The notes beneath the pieces were generated by a model. It was not told where the DNA came from. It searched no databases and saw only the letters and a list, made by a program, of their open reading frames with translations. Below are positions 42,591 to 50,339 of a stretch of 64,000 bases of DNA, piece after piece. Each line of letters starts with the position of its first letter. Position 1 is the first letter of the stretch. The stretch is from the NCBI RefSeq assembly GCF_035650855.1, contig NZ_DASRGV010000061.1, forward strand, positions 1 through 64,000, in the 5' to 3' direction. A program made the position numbers and the translations under genes. Source of the DNA: Actinocrinis sp035650855 (GTDB taxonomy: Bacteria; Actinomycetota; Actinomycetes; Streptomycetales; Catenulisporaceae).

Positions 42591-43727
42591 TCAGGCCGCT
42601 TGAGCCGGAGTCAGATCCGGCTGCACGAGCGGCGGGTAGTCGATATAGCCGGCCGCGCCGCCTTGGTAGAAGCTCGTCGGATCAGGCTCGTTATACGGAC
42701 CGCCGGCCGCGATACGCGCCGGGAGGTCGGGATTGGCGAGAAACAGCGTGCCGAGGCAGACGGCGTCCGCCATGCCGCAGGAGAGCGCCTGGCACGCCTG
42801 CTCGACCGTGGCCGCTCCGGCCTCGGGGCCGCCTGGATGGGGATTGAGGATCAGCGGGCCGCGCCACAGTTCGCGCAGCCGCTGGGTCAGCGGTCGGTCG
42901 CCGACCTCCCGTACGTGCAGATACGCCAGGTCCGAGGGCAGCGATCGCACCAGTTCCGGGTACAAGACGTCGTCATCGTCGGGCTCCATGCCGAACGCGG
43001 CGTTCCACGGCGCGATCCGGATCCCGACCCGCTGCGGTCCGAGCGCGCCGGCCGCCGCTTCGAGCGCCTCAAGCGCGAATCGGATCCGGTTGGCGACGCT
43101 CCCGCCGTAGCGGTCAGAGCGCTGGTTCGCGGCGGAGTCCAGGAATTGATTGACCAGGTAGCCGTTTCCCGCGTGCAGCTCGATACCGTCGAAACCCGCG
43201 TGCGCCGCCGCCTGCGCGGCATGGGCGAAGGAACCGATCGCGGCCTGGATTTGCCGGCCGGTGAGCGGGCGTGGAACAGGACACGGCACCATACCGCTCG
43301 CGGTGAACGTCTTCGCGCGTGCCGCGATCCGCGAGGGCGCCACCGGTGCGCCCCCGTCTGGTTGCAGATCGTGGTGGCTCACCCTCCCGGCGTGTACGAG
43401 CTGCGCGAATATGCGTCCACCTCGGGCGTGTACGACATCAGTAACCTGCCGCCACGATGCAATGTGCGCATCGGTGTGCAGACCGGGAGTTTTGATCGCG
43501 CTCTTGCCTTGCGCGGATACATAAGCACTCTCACTCACGATGAGGCCGGCGGCGGCACGCTGGCTGTAGTGCTCGGCCATCAGCGCGTTCGCCGTGCCGT
43601 CCGCGTTCGCGCGGCTCCGGGTGAGTGGCGCCATGACCAGTCGGTTGGCCAGCTTCAAATCGCCTATCGTCACCTCGTCGAACAGCGCGCTCGTATTCAA
43701 CGTCTCAGGGGATTGAAACAGAGTCAT
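42591..43727 (-). CDS. Old Yellow Enzyme-type FMN ene-reductase
   Basis: A 378-residue TIM-barrel flavoenzyme of the OYE/NemA type. The NRLVMAPLTRSRA start, HAGRVSH, the substrate-binding HAGNGYLVNQFL and the SDRYGGSVANR motif are all present. It reduces electron-poor C=C bonds with NADPH. It starts in the last base of the SRPBCC gene's stop codon (TGATG), so the two are coupled. In a cluster with KAS, P450 and carrier proteins, it may reduce an enoyl intermediate. Confidence 0.94.
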   Translation of the reverse strand: MTLFQSPETLNTSALFDEVTIGDLKLANRLVMAPLTRSRANADGTANALMAEHYSQRAAAGLIVSESAYVSAQGKSAIKTPGLHTDAHIASWRQVTDVVHARGGRIFAQLVHAGRVSHHDLQPDGGAPVAPSRIAARAKTFTASGMVPCPVPRPLTGRQIQAAIGSFAHAAQAAAHAGFDGIELHAGNGYLVNQFLDSAANQRSDRYGGSVANRIRFALEALEAAAGALGPQRVGIRIAPWNAAFGMEPDDDDVLYPELVRSLPSDLAYLHVREVGDRPLTQRLRELWRGPLILNPHPGGPEAGAATVEQACQALSCGMADAVCLGTLFLANPDLPARIAAGGPYNEPDPTSFYQGGAAGYIDYPPLVQPDLTPAQAA

Positions 43728-44257
43728 CAGAGCGCTGCCGCGTCGGCCAGCACCTGATCGACGAGCGCGGCGAACTTCGCCAGGGTCTCACCGGGGCTGG
43801 GACCATCCAGCGCCGCGCGCATCGACGCGGCCCATTCGCCGTGCTTGTGGAGCTTCTCGTGCGACAGCTCGACGATGCAGCGGTGCGGACCGTCCGGGGT
43901 GAAGGACACCACGATCTCGCTGGCCCTTTCGTCGTCCTCGATCGGCCGCCAGCGCCCGTCGATCCGCCAGGACAGCGCGATCCGAACCGGCGGCTCCCAG
44001 GCCAGGACCCGGCCCCAGTCGGCGACGACGCCGTCCGCGTCCTCCTCGTACCACCGGCCGCCCGGCCGCTTCTCGAACTCGATCCGGATCCGCCGGCCGG
44101 GCACCAGCTTGTGGTTGGCCGGCCACCAGCCGAGGGGGCGATCGGCGAAGATCTCGAACGCGCGCTCGGCGCGGACCGGAACCGTCACATGCTTGCGCAC
44201 CGGTGGAACCGACGCCGCGTCGGCGTCCGGCTCCGCCTGCCAGGACGAGGTGGACAA
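43727..44257 (-). CDS. SRPBCC/AHSA1-type START-like protein
   Basis: A 176-residue protein of the polyketide-cyclase/dehydrase (SRPBCC) superfamily in its AHSA1 version: VRAERAFEIFADRPLGWWPA near the front and VVSFTPDGPHRCIVELSHE toward the end. These folds bind hydrophobic ligands and some cyclise polyketides. The TTG start at 44257 has GGGAGG five bases upstream. It is coupled with the ene-reductase and divergent from the KAS III-like gene. Confidence 0.88.
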   Translation of the reverse strand: MSTSSWQAEPDADAASVPPVRKHVTVPVRAERAFEIFADRPLGWWPANHKLVPGRRIRIEFEKRPGGRWYEEDADGVVADWGRVLAWEPPVRIALSWRIDGRWRPIEDDERASEIVVSFTPDGPHRCIVELSHEKLHKHGEWAASMRAALDGPSPGETLAKFAALVDQVLADAAAL

Positions 44258-44484
44258 GGGAACCTCCCGGATCGGCGGTACAGGGCGCCGCGATGCTCCC
44301 GCGCCGAACTCGCCGCGCGGTGGAGCCGGGATGGAGTGCGCCGCCGCTCCGGACGCCTGATCGACCCGCGGCGCCCGGGATGCCGCGCCCGCCGCGGTCG
44401 ATCCGCTCTCCGGCGCGGCTGCACCGTGCGTCGAGCCGATCCGCGCACGCTGCCGGCACCGAACCGTCGATCCGGGGAGCGCTG
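44258..44484. promoter_or_regulatory. Divergent control region between SRPBCC and KAS III genes
   Basis: These 227 bases must hold promoters for both transcription directions of this part of the cluster. No clear -35/-10 pair or palindrome stands out to my eye. The KAS III ribosome-binding site GGGGAG is at 44474-44479. Confidence 0.4.
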
Positions 44485-45630
44485 GTGAGAATCGAAGACG
44501 TCTACATCCGAGGCACGGGCGTGCGATTGCCCGCGCGGCTGATGGTGCAGGACGCCGTCGCTTCAGGCGAGTGCGATCCGCAGCTGGTCGCGCGTACGGG
44601 AGCCGTCTCGGTCTGCATCTCGGCCGACGAGTCGGCAGCTGAGATGGCGGTCTGCGCGGCCCGTGACGCGCTGCGCCGCGCCGGATCAGCCCCCGACGAC
44701 ATCGAGCTCATCCTGCACGCCGACACCTACCACCAGGGCCAAGACCTGTGGCCGGTGGCCTCCTACATCCAGCGCGAGACCGTGCGCAATCAGTGCCTCG
44801 CGGTCGAGATCCGGCAGATGTCCAACGGCGGCCTGGCGGCGCTCGACCTGGCTTGCGCCTACCTTCGCCGGGCCGAACACCGGGCGGATGCGCTCTTGAC
44901 CGCCGCCGACAGGTTCTGCCCTCCGGGGATCGACCGCTGGCGCACCGATCCGGGCACGCCGTACGCGGACGGCGCCGCGGCCTTGGTCCTCTCCCGGCGC
45001 GGCGGCTTCGCCCGGCTGCTTTCGGTGGCGGTCACCGCGGACTCGGAACTCGAGGAGATGCACCGCGGCGAGGAGCCGTTCAGCCCGGCTCCGCTGAGCA
45101 TCCGCACTCCCGTGGACTTCGCCGCCGCCAAGCGCTTCTTCACCAGCCGCTACGGCCTCTCCTTCGCGATCGGACGCACCACGGCCGGTCAGCGCGCCGT
45201 CGTCAAGGAGGCGCTGGCCGACGCGGAGCTCGAACTCGAGGAGGCGCAGTGGATCATCTTGCCGCACTTCGGCCGGCGCCGGATCGAATCCATCTACCTC
45301 CACCAGTACGGCATCCCCATCGAACGCACCACCTGGGAGTGGAGTCGCACCGTCGGCCATCTCGGCGCCGCCGACCAGTTCGCCGGCCTCGACCATCTGG
45401 TGTCCACCGGGGCGGCCCGGCCCGGCGATCACTGTGTCCTGATCTCGGTCGGCGCCGGATACAGCTGGGGCGCCGCCGTCGTGCAGATCACCGAGCAGCC
45501 CGCCTGGAGCGCGCAGCGCGCGGGCTTCGCCGCGGACGCCGCGGATGGAACGGCACCTCGAACAGAACCGGGCCGCGCTGAAGCAGCGTGCTTGGCCGAC
45601 GGCCCCACCCAGAGAAAGGACCAGCCTTGA
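44485..45630 (+). CDS. KAS III-like ketosynthase/acyltransferase with Ser nucleophile position
   Basis: A 381-residue thiolase-fold protein of the ketoacyl-ACP synthase III family. The nucleophile loop reads EIRQMSNGGLAALDLAC, putting Ser113 where FabH has Cys, as in DpsC of daunorubicin synthesis. The catalytic His is in ILPHFGRRRI (about residue 274), while the Asn position of FabH appears as His in TVGHLGAADQ, closer to the CerJ/DpsC acyltransferase-type group. The GTG start at 44485 follows GGGGAG. The stop overlaps the TTG start of the P450 gene. It may select or transfer a starter acyl unit rather than elongate. Confidence 0.88.
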   Translation: MRIEDVYIRGTGVRLPARLMVQDAVASGECDPQLVARTGAVSVCISADESAAEMAVCAARDALRRAGSAPDDIELILHADTYHQGQDLWPVASYIQRETVRNQCLAVEIRQMSNGGLAALDLACAYLRRAEHRADALLTAADRFCPPGIDRWRTDPGTPYADGAAALVLSRRGGFARLLSVAVTADSELEEMHRGEEPFSPAPLSIRTPVDFAAAKRFFTSRYGLSFAIGRTTAGQRAVVKEALADAELELEEAQWIILPHFGRRRIESIYLHQYGIPIERTTWEWSRTVGHLGAADQFAGLDHLVSTGAARPGDHCVLISVGAGYSWGAAVVQITEQPAWSAQRAGFAADAADGTAPRTEPGRAEAACLADGPTQRKDQP

Positions 45631-46835
45631 CCGAGACGGCATCTGAGACCGCGCTGTTCCCCTGGTTCCGCGGCTGCCCGATGAAGGCGCCCGAGCAGTA
45701 CGCCACGCTGCGCGAGAGCGAGCCGGTGGCCCGGGTGAAGCTGGCGACCGGGCGCGAGGCGTGGGTCGTCACCTCCTACGAGTACGTCAAGCAGGTACTC
45801 ACCGACCCGCGCTCCAGCTCGGACCGCGCCCACGAGGGCTTCCCGTACTACATTCCGATCCCCGAGCAGTTCAAGACCGACTGCTCCTTCATCGGCTGGG
45901 ACCCGCCCAAGCACACCCTGCACCGGCGCATGGCCGCGCTGTCCGGCGAGTTCACCAAGAAGCGGGTGCTGGACATGCGCCCGCGGATGCAGGAGATCGT
46001 CGACGAGTGCATCGACACGATGATCGCCAAGGGCTCGCCCGCCGACCTGGTGCACGAGGTCGCGCTGAAGGTCCCGCTGACCATCGTCTGCGGCATCCTC
46101 GGGGTGCCGAACGAGGACCAGGCGACCCTGCACTCCTTCACCGAGGTGCTGTTCGGCGGCGGCAGTACCGCCGAGGACCGCGAGCGGGCGATCACCGGGT
46201 TCGGCCAGTACCTGCAGAAACTGGTAGAGCGCAAGGAGCAGGAGCCCGGCGACGACCTGATCAGCCGGATGATCGCCAAGTATCGCGCCGAGGGGATCTA
46301 CGACCGCAGAGAGATGTGCAACGTCACGCGCCTGCTGCTCAACGGCGGCCACGAAACCAGTGCCGCGATGATCGCGCTCAGCACCATGACGCTGCTTGAA
46401 CACCCCGACCAGCTGGAGCGGATCAAGGCGGACCCGTCGCTCGTCCCGGCCGCGGTCGAGGAGCTGTTGCGCTACCTCTCCCCGGGCGACCTGGCCACGT
46501 CCCGGGTCGCACTGGAGGACATGCAGATCGGCGACGTCACCGTGCGCAAGGGCGAGGGCATCATCGTGCTCGGCATGGCCGCCAACCGGGACCCCGCCGT
46601 GTTCGACGAGCCCGACACCCTCGACATCGACCGGGAGTCGCGCAACCACGTCGCGTTCGGGCACGGCATTCACCACTGCATCGGCGCGGAGATCGCGCGG
46701 GTGGAGCTCGCCATCGTCATCAGCACCCTGTTCCGGCGGCTGCCGAACCTGCGGCTGGCCAAGCCGTGGAACGAGCTGCGCTACAAGGACGGCAACGTCA
46801 TGTACGGCGTCTACGAGATGCCGGTCGCCTGGTAA
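45627..46835 (+). CDS. Cytochrome P450
   Basis: A 402-residue bacterial P450. Conserved elements are the I-helix NGGHETSA (about 236-243), the ExxR helix ELLR, and the heme loop FGHGIHHCIGAEIA with proximal Cys351. The TTG start overlaps the KAS III stop (TTGA) with AAAGGA upstream. A ferredoxin, a ferredoxin reductase and a second ferredoxin follow, so electrons are supplied locally. It probably hydroxylates or desaturates the product or a carrier-bound intermediate. Confidence 0.96.
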   Translation: MTETASETALFPWFRGCPMKAPEQYATLRESEPVARVKLATGREAWVVTSYEYVKQVLTDPRSSSDRAHEGFPYYIPIPEQFKTDCSFIGWDPPKHTLHRRMAALSGEFTKKRVLDMRPRMQEIVDECIDTMIAKGSPADLVHEVALKVPLTIVCGILGVPNEDQATLHSFTEVLFGGGSTAEDRERAITGFGQYLQKLVERKEQEPGDDLISRMIAKYRAEGIYDRREMCNVTRLLLNGGHETSAAMIALSTMTLLEHPDQLERIKADPSLVPAAVEELLRYLSPGDLATSRVALEDMQIGDVTVRKGEGIIVLGMAANRDPAVFDEPDTLDIDRESRNHVAFGHGIHHCIGAEIARVELAIVISTLFRRLPNLRLAKPWNELRYKDGNVMYGVYEMPVAW

Positions 46836-46976
46836 CGCGGCGCGCTGACCGCGGCCGCACTGCCGCTCGGACCCGGACGGTGACTCGGCCGAGGCCGCAC
46901 CAGGCCGGCGGGGCTCGAACCCGCCGGCGAAGTTCTCGGACCCGACCGCCGCGTCGGCGAAGCTCCCGGAGGTCTG

Positions 46977-47297
46977 ATGGCCACGATCACCTACCGCCAC
47001 CCGGACGGGACCACGACCGTGCTGGACGTGCCCTCCGGAAGCAATGTCATGCGCGGCGCCCTCGCCAACGGCGTGGAGGGCATCGAGGGCGAGTGCGGTG
47101 GCGACGGCATCTGCGCCACCTGCCACGTGTACGTCGAGCACTGCCCGATCGCCTTCCCGCCGGCCGACGAGAACGAAGACGAGCTGCTCGACTGCACCGC
47201 CAGTCCGCGCCGCGACAACAGCAGGCTCTCCTGCCAGCTGCCGATCACCGACGAACTGAGCACCCTGGTGGTGCTCCTCCCGGAAAAGCAGGTTTGA
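46977..47297 (+). CDS. [2Fe-2S] ferredoxin (adrenodoxin/putidaredoxin type), first copy
   Basis: A 106-residue ferredoxin with cluster ligands Cys40, Cys46, Cys49 and Cys86 in the vertebrate/putidaredoxin-type spacing (GECGGDGICATCH...LSCQL). It passes electrons from the reductase to the P450. The reductase gene starts 3 bases after its stop. A gap of 141 bases to the P450 gene contains no gene. Confidence 0.95.
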   Translation: MATITYRHPDGTTTVLDVPSGSNVMRGALANGVEGIEGECGGDGICATCHVYVEHCPIAFPPADENEDELLDCTASPRRDNSRLSCQLPITDELSTLVVLLPEKQV

Positions 47298-47300
47298 CAC

Positions 47301-48497
47301 ATGGCCGGAACGCCGATCGTCATCGTCGGCGCGGGGCAGGGCGGCATGCAGGTCGCGGCCTCGCTGCGGGAGGCGGGCTTCGACGGTCCGCTCACCCTCG
47401 TCGGGGCCGAGCCGCACCCGCCCTACGACCGCCCGCCGCTGTCCAAGCGGTACCTCAACGGAGAGGCCGACGCGGCTGCCCTCGCCCTGCGCACGCCGGA
47501 GTTCTACCAGACCCAGAACATCGATCTTCGAACCGGCACGCGGGCCGTCGGGATCGACCGGGCGCACAGGGTCGTCGTGCTCGACTCGGGCGCCGCTCTG
47601 CTCTACGAGCGGTTGGTCCTGGCCACCGGCAGCATCCCGCGGTGCCTGCCGGTGCCCGGCGCCGACCACTCCGACGTGCTGGTGCTGCGCACCCTCGCCG
47701 AGGCCCGCAGCCTGCGCGACCGGCTGGCCGAGCCGCGGCGGGTCGCGGTGATCGGCGCGGGCTTCACCGGCCTCGAAGTCGCGGCCGCCGCGCGCACGGC
47801 AGGCCACGAGGTGACCGTCATCGAGGCGCTCGACCGGGTTCTGGCCCGCGCGGTCTCGGCGCCGGTCTCCCGCCACGTGACCCGGCTGCACCGCGGCCGC
47901 GGCGTCAGCATCCTGTTCGGCAGGCGGGTCGAGGCGATCGAGGGCGACCCGGACGGGCCGCTGCGCGGCGTGCGGCTGGCCGGCGGCGAGAACGTGCCCG
48001 CGGACCTGGTCGTGGTCGGCATCGGCGTGCTGCCGGACACCGCGCTGGCCGAATCGGCCGGGCTCGCCGTGGCCGACGGCGTCGTGGTCGACGAATACCT
48101 GCGCACCAGCGACCCCGCAATCCACGCGATCGGCGACTGCGCCCTGTTCCCCAGCCCATACGCCGCCGACCCGCTGCGGCTGGAATCGGTGCAGAACGCG
48201 GTCGACCAGGCCAAGTGCGTGGCCCAGTACATCGCAGGCGACGGCCTGGCCGCTCAGCCGTATCGCGCGGTCCCGTGGTTCTGGACCGATCAGTACTCGG
48301 ACAAGATTCAGATCGCCGGGATCACTACGGGACACGACCGGGTCGAGGTGCTCGGCGAGCAGGAGCAGGGCCGGTTCTCCGTGTCCTGCTTCCGCGGAGA
48401 CCGACTGGTCGGCGTCGAATCGATCAACCGGCCGGCCGAACATATCAAGGCTCGTAGGCAGCTGGCCGCCACGGGCGACCTGGCCGGCGCGCGCTGA
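47301..48497 (+). CDS. FAD-dependent ferredoxin reductase
   Basis: A 398-residue putidaredoxin-reductase-like flavoprotein. It has the N-terminal FAD dinucleotide motif VIVGAGQGG (GxGxxG), a second NAD-binding motif VAVIGAGFTGLEVAAAAR near residue 150, and the IGDCALFP FAD loop near residue 275. It reduces the adjacent ferredoxins with NAD(P)H. It is sandwiched between two ferredoxin genes. Confidence 0.95.
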   Translation: MAGTPIVIVGAGQGGMQVAASLREAGFDGPLTLVGAEPHPPYDRPPLSKRYLNGEADAAALALRTPEFYQTQNIDLRTGTRAVGIDRAHRVVVLDSGAALLYERLVLATGSIPRCLPVPGADHSDVLVLRTLAEARSLRDRLAEPRRVAVIGAGFTGLEVAAAARTAGHEVTVIEALDRVLARAVSAPVSRHVTRLHRGRGVSILFGRRVEAIEGDPDGPLRGVRLAGGENVPADLVVVGIGVLPDTALAESAGLAVADGVVVDEYLRTSDPAIHAIGDCALFPSPYAADPLRLESVQNAVDQAKCVAQYIAGDGLAAQPYRAVPWFWTDQYSDKIQIAGITTGHDRVEVLGEQEQGRFSVSCFRGDRLVGVESINRPAEHIKARRQLAATGDLAGAR

Positions 48498-48525
48498 GCC
48501 GGCCTCGACAGGACGAGGAGACGAC

Positions 48526-48861
48526 GTGCCTCACATCACCTATCTGCGAGCCGACGGAACCAGCGACACCGTCGACGTCCCACTCGGCACCAGCGTCATG
48601 CGCGGGGCGGTACGGGAGGGCGTGGCAGGTATCGTCGCGGAGTGCGGCGGCGCCGGCATGTGCGGCACCTGCCACATCTTCCTGCCGGAGCATGAGCGGG
48701 TCGCCCGCGGCATCACCCCGATCCACCCCCTGGAGGACGAGGTACTGGAGATCACCTCCACGCCGCGACGGGCGACCAGCAGGCTCGGCTGCCAACTCGC
48801 CGTGACTGAGCAGTGCGACGGGCTCACCGTGGAGCTGCCCGAACACCAGGTCCTGCCTTAA
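48526..48861 (+). CDS. [2Fe-2S] ferredoxin, second copy
   Basis: A 111-residue ferredoxin paralogous to the one at 46977 (both start with xITYxxADGTxxxxDVP and VMRGA). Ligands are Cys40, Cys46, Cys49 and Cys89. It differs in the central loop (FLPEHERVARGITPIHPLEDE). GAGGAG precedes the GTG start by 5 bases. Two ferredoxins with one reductase suggest two electron acceptors or different potentials; the flavoprotein gene just downstream is convergent. Confidence 0.94.
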   Translation: MPHITYLRADGTSDTVDVPLGTSVMRGAVREGVAGIVAECGGAGMCGTCHIFLPEHERVARGITPIHPLEDEVLEITSTPRRATSRLGCQLAVTEQCDGLTVELPEHQVLP

Positions 48862-48892
48862 CGCGCCACACGTCGCGTCGCGCCGAACGAAA

Positions 48893-48964
48893 GCCTCGGG
48901 GCGGCATCCGGTGTCCGGATGCCGCCCCGAGGCGTTGCCGGGCCCGGCTTCGATCGGGCCCGGC
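48893..48964. terminator. Two hairpins between convergent genes
   Basis: A perfect 18-bp inverted repeat (48893-48910 and 48916-48933) with a 5-base loop is followed by a 10-bp one (48937-48946 and 48955-48964). They lie between the second ferredoxin gene and the convergent acyl-CoA-dehydrogenase-like gene and can end both transcripts. Confidence 0.8.
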
Positions 48965-48976
48965 TGCGGCCGTTGC

Positions 48977-50083
48977 TCAGGCCAGCAGAATGTCCGCGAA
49001 GGTCTTCGCCGGCGCCGTCTCGAAGCGCAGCGCGACGTGGCTCGCCGCGGCCACCACGTCGCGCCAGTGCCGCTCCAGCGGGTGGGACTGGGACAGGCCG
49101 TGCGTGCCGGCCGCGCGCACCAGCGCGTTGACCGCGCTCACCAGTATTTCGGCTGCCAACGCGGCATCCCGCGCGTTGCGTGCGAGCAGTTGCGGCGTGC
49201 AGTTCCCGGCATCGGCGGTCGCGGCGTTGCGCTCCACGAGCAGCCGCGCGCCGTCGATCAGCGCGGCCGACCGCGCCAGCCCTTCGTCGCCGGACGGAGT
49301 GCGGCGAGCGTGCTTGAGCAGCTCTACGCACGAGCCGAGCGCACCGAGCGCCGCGCCAAGGGCGGGCGCGACAAAGGTCAGTGTGCCCACGGCCTGGAAG
49401 GACGTGTTGTGGCAGACCGCCTGCGAGGTGCGGTTCGGCCCGGCCAGCACCTCGGCGCGCGCGACCGAGCGGTGGTCCGGCACGAAGGTCTCCGGCAGCA
49501 CGACGCTGTGGCTGCCGGTCGCCCGCATGCCGGTGCTGTCCCAGGTCTGCTCGACCCGGCACGCGGACGCCGGCAGCGCGAAGAACCGCGCGTCCCCGAC
49601 TCCTTGCACCGGCCCGAGGGCGCACAGCAGTACCCAGTCGCTCCATGCGACGCCGCTCACATAGCGCCAGGTGCCGCTGACCAGCCAGCCGCCGTCGGTC
49701 TTGGTGACCGCACCGGACGGGATCAGGCCGGTGGCGATGATCGCGTCCGCTCCGTCCGCCCACAGCTCGTCCTGGCCCTCGACGGGCAGGTACGCGGCGA
49801 ACCGCGCCGAATACGCCGACAGCGAGGCGAACCACGCGGTCGCGGCGCAGGCCTCGCCCACCGCGGTGACCGCGCGGGTCAGCTCGGCGAAGGTGCCCTC
49901 GGTGCCGCCGTAGCGGGCCGGCACCAGGTGCCGGGCGAATCCGGCCTCGCGTACGGCCGCGATCACCTCGGGTGACAGGTCGCCGTCCCGGTCGGCCTGC
50001 GCGGCGTTGCGGGCTGCGGACTCGGCCACGCCATGGGCCGCGCCGAGCAGCCCGGTCGAGGGTGGCGCTAGTGCAATGGACAT
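48977..50083 (-). CDS. Acyl-CoA dehydrogenase-like flavoprotein
   Basis: A 368-residue protein of the acyl-CoA dehydrogenase/flavin monooxygenase fold. The N-terminal helical part (LSPEVIAAVREAGFARHLVPARYGG), the middle beta region (GWLVSGTWRYVSGVAWSDWVLL) and the C-terminal bundle (RAAGTHGLSQSHPLERHWRDVVAAASHVAL) match the HsaA/HpaB-like monooxygenase branch better than true dehydrogenases; no obvious catalytic Glu is seen. ATG at 50083 has GAGAGG upstream. It may hydroxylate or desaturate an acyl intermediate. The 256 bases to the citramalate synthase gene contain no gene. Confidence 0.86.
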   Translation of the reverse strand: MSIALAPPSTGLLGAAHGVAESAARNAAQADRDGDLSPEVIAAVREAGFARHLVPARYGGTEGTFAELTRAVTAVGEACAATAWFASLSAYSARFAAYLPVEGQDELWADGADAIIATGLIPSGAVTKTDGGWLVSGTWRYVSGVAWSDWVLLCALGPVQGVGDARFFALPASACRVEQTWDSTGMRATGSHSVVLPETFVPDHRSVARAEVLAGPNRTSQAVCHNTSFQAVGTLTFVAPALGAALGALGSCVELLKHARRTPSGDEGLARSAALIDGARLLVERNAATADAGNCTPQLLARNARDAALAAEILVSAVNALVRAAGTHGLSQSHPLERHWRDVVAAASHVALRFETAPAKTFADILLA

Positions 50084-50339
50084 CGCTTGCTGCCTCTCGT
50101 GCTCGGGTGGCAGGACACGCCTAGCCCGTGGCCTGCTCGATTTCGTGCGCTGATTCAGCATTCGCCGGCCCGGCGAGTACGGGGGTCCGCCGCCGGGCTC
50201 GGGTCGCGTTCGGGTCGCGGATGACCGATCGCAGCATCCTGGTGCGGGCTCGAACCGGGCTTGCCGCCCGCTGGAAGCGGGCCGCCCGGACGGCTCGGCA
50301 CTATCCCCTTCCCGGCGGCGGCGGGCGGGTGGCGGTCGC

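Noticed and set aside
45429..48443. A 1004-codon open frame on the minus strand opposite the P450 and ferredoxin genes
   Set aside because: Same reason: the plus-strand genes are unmistakable, and the antisense translation has no motifs.
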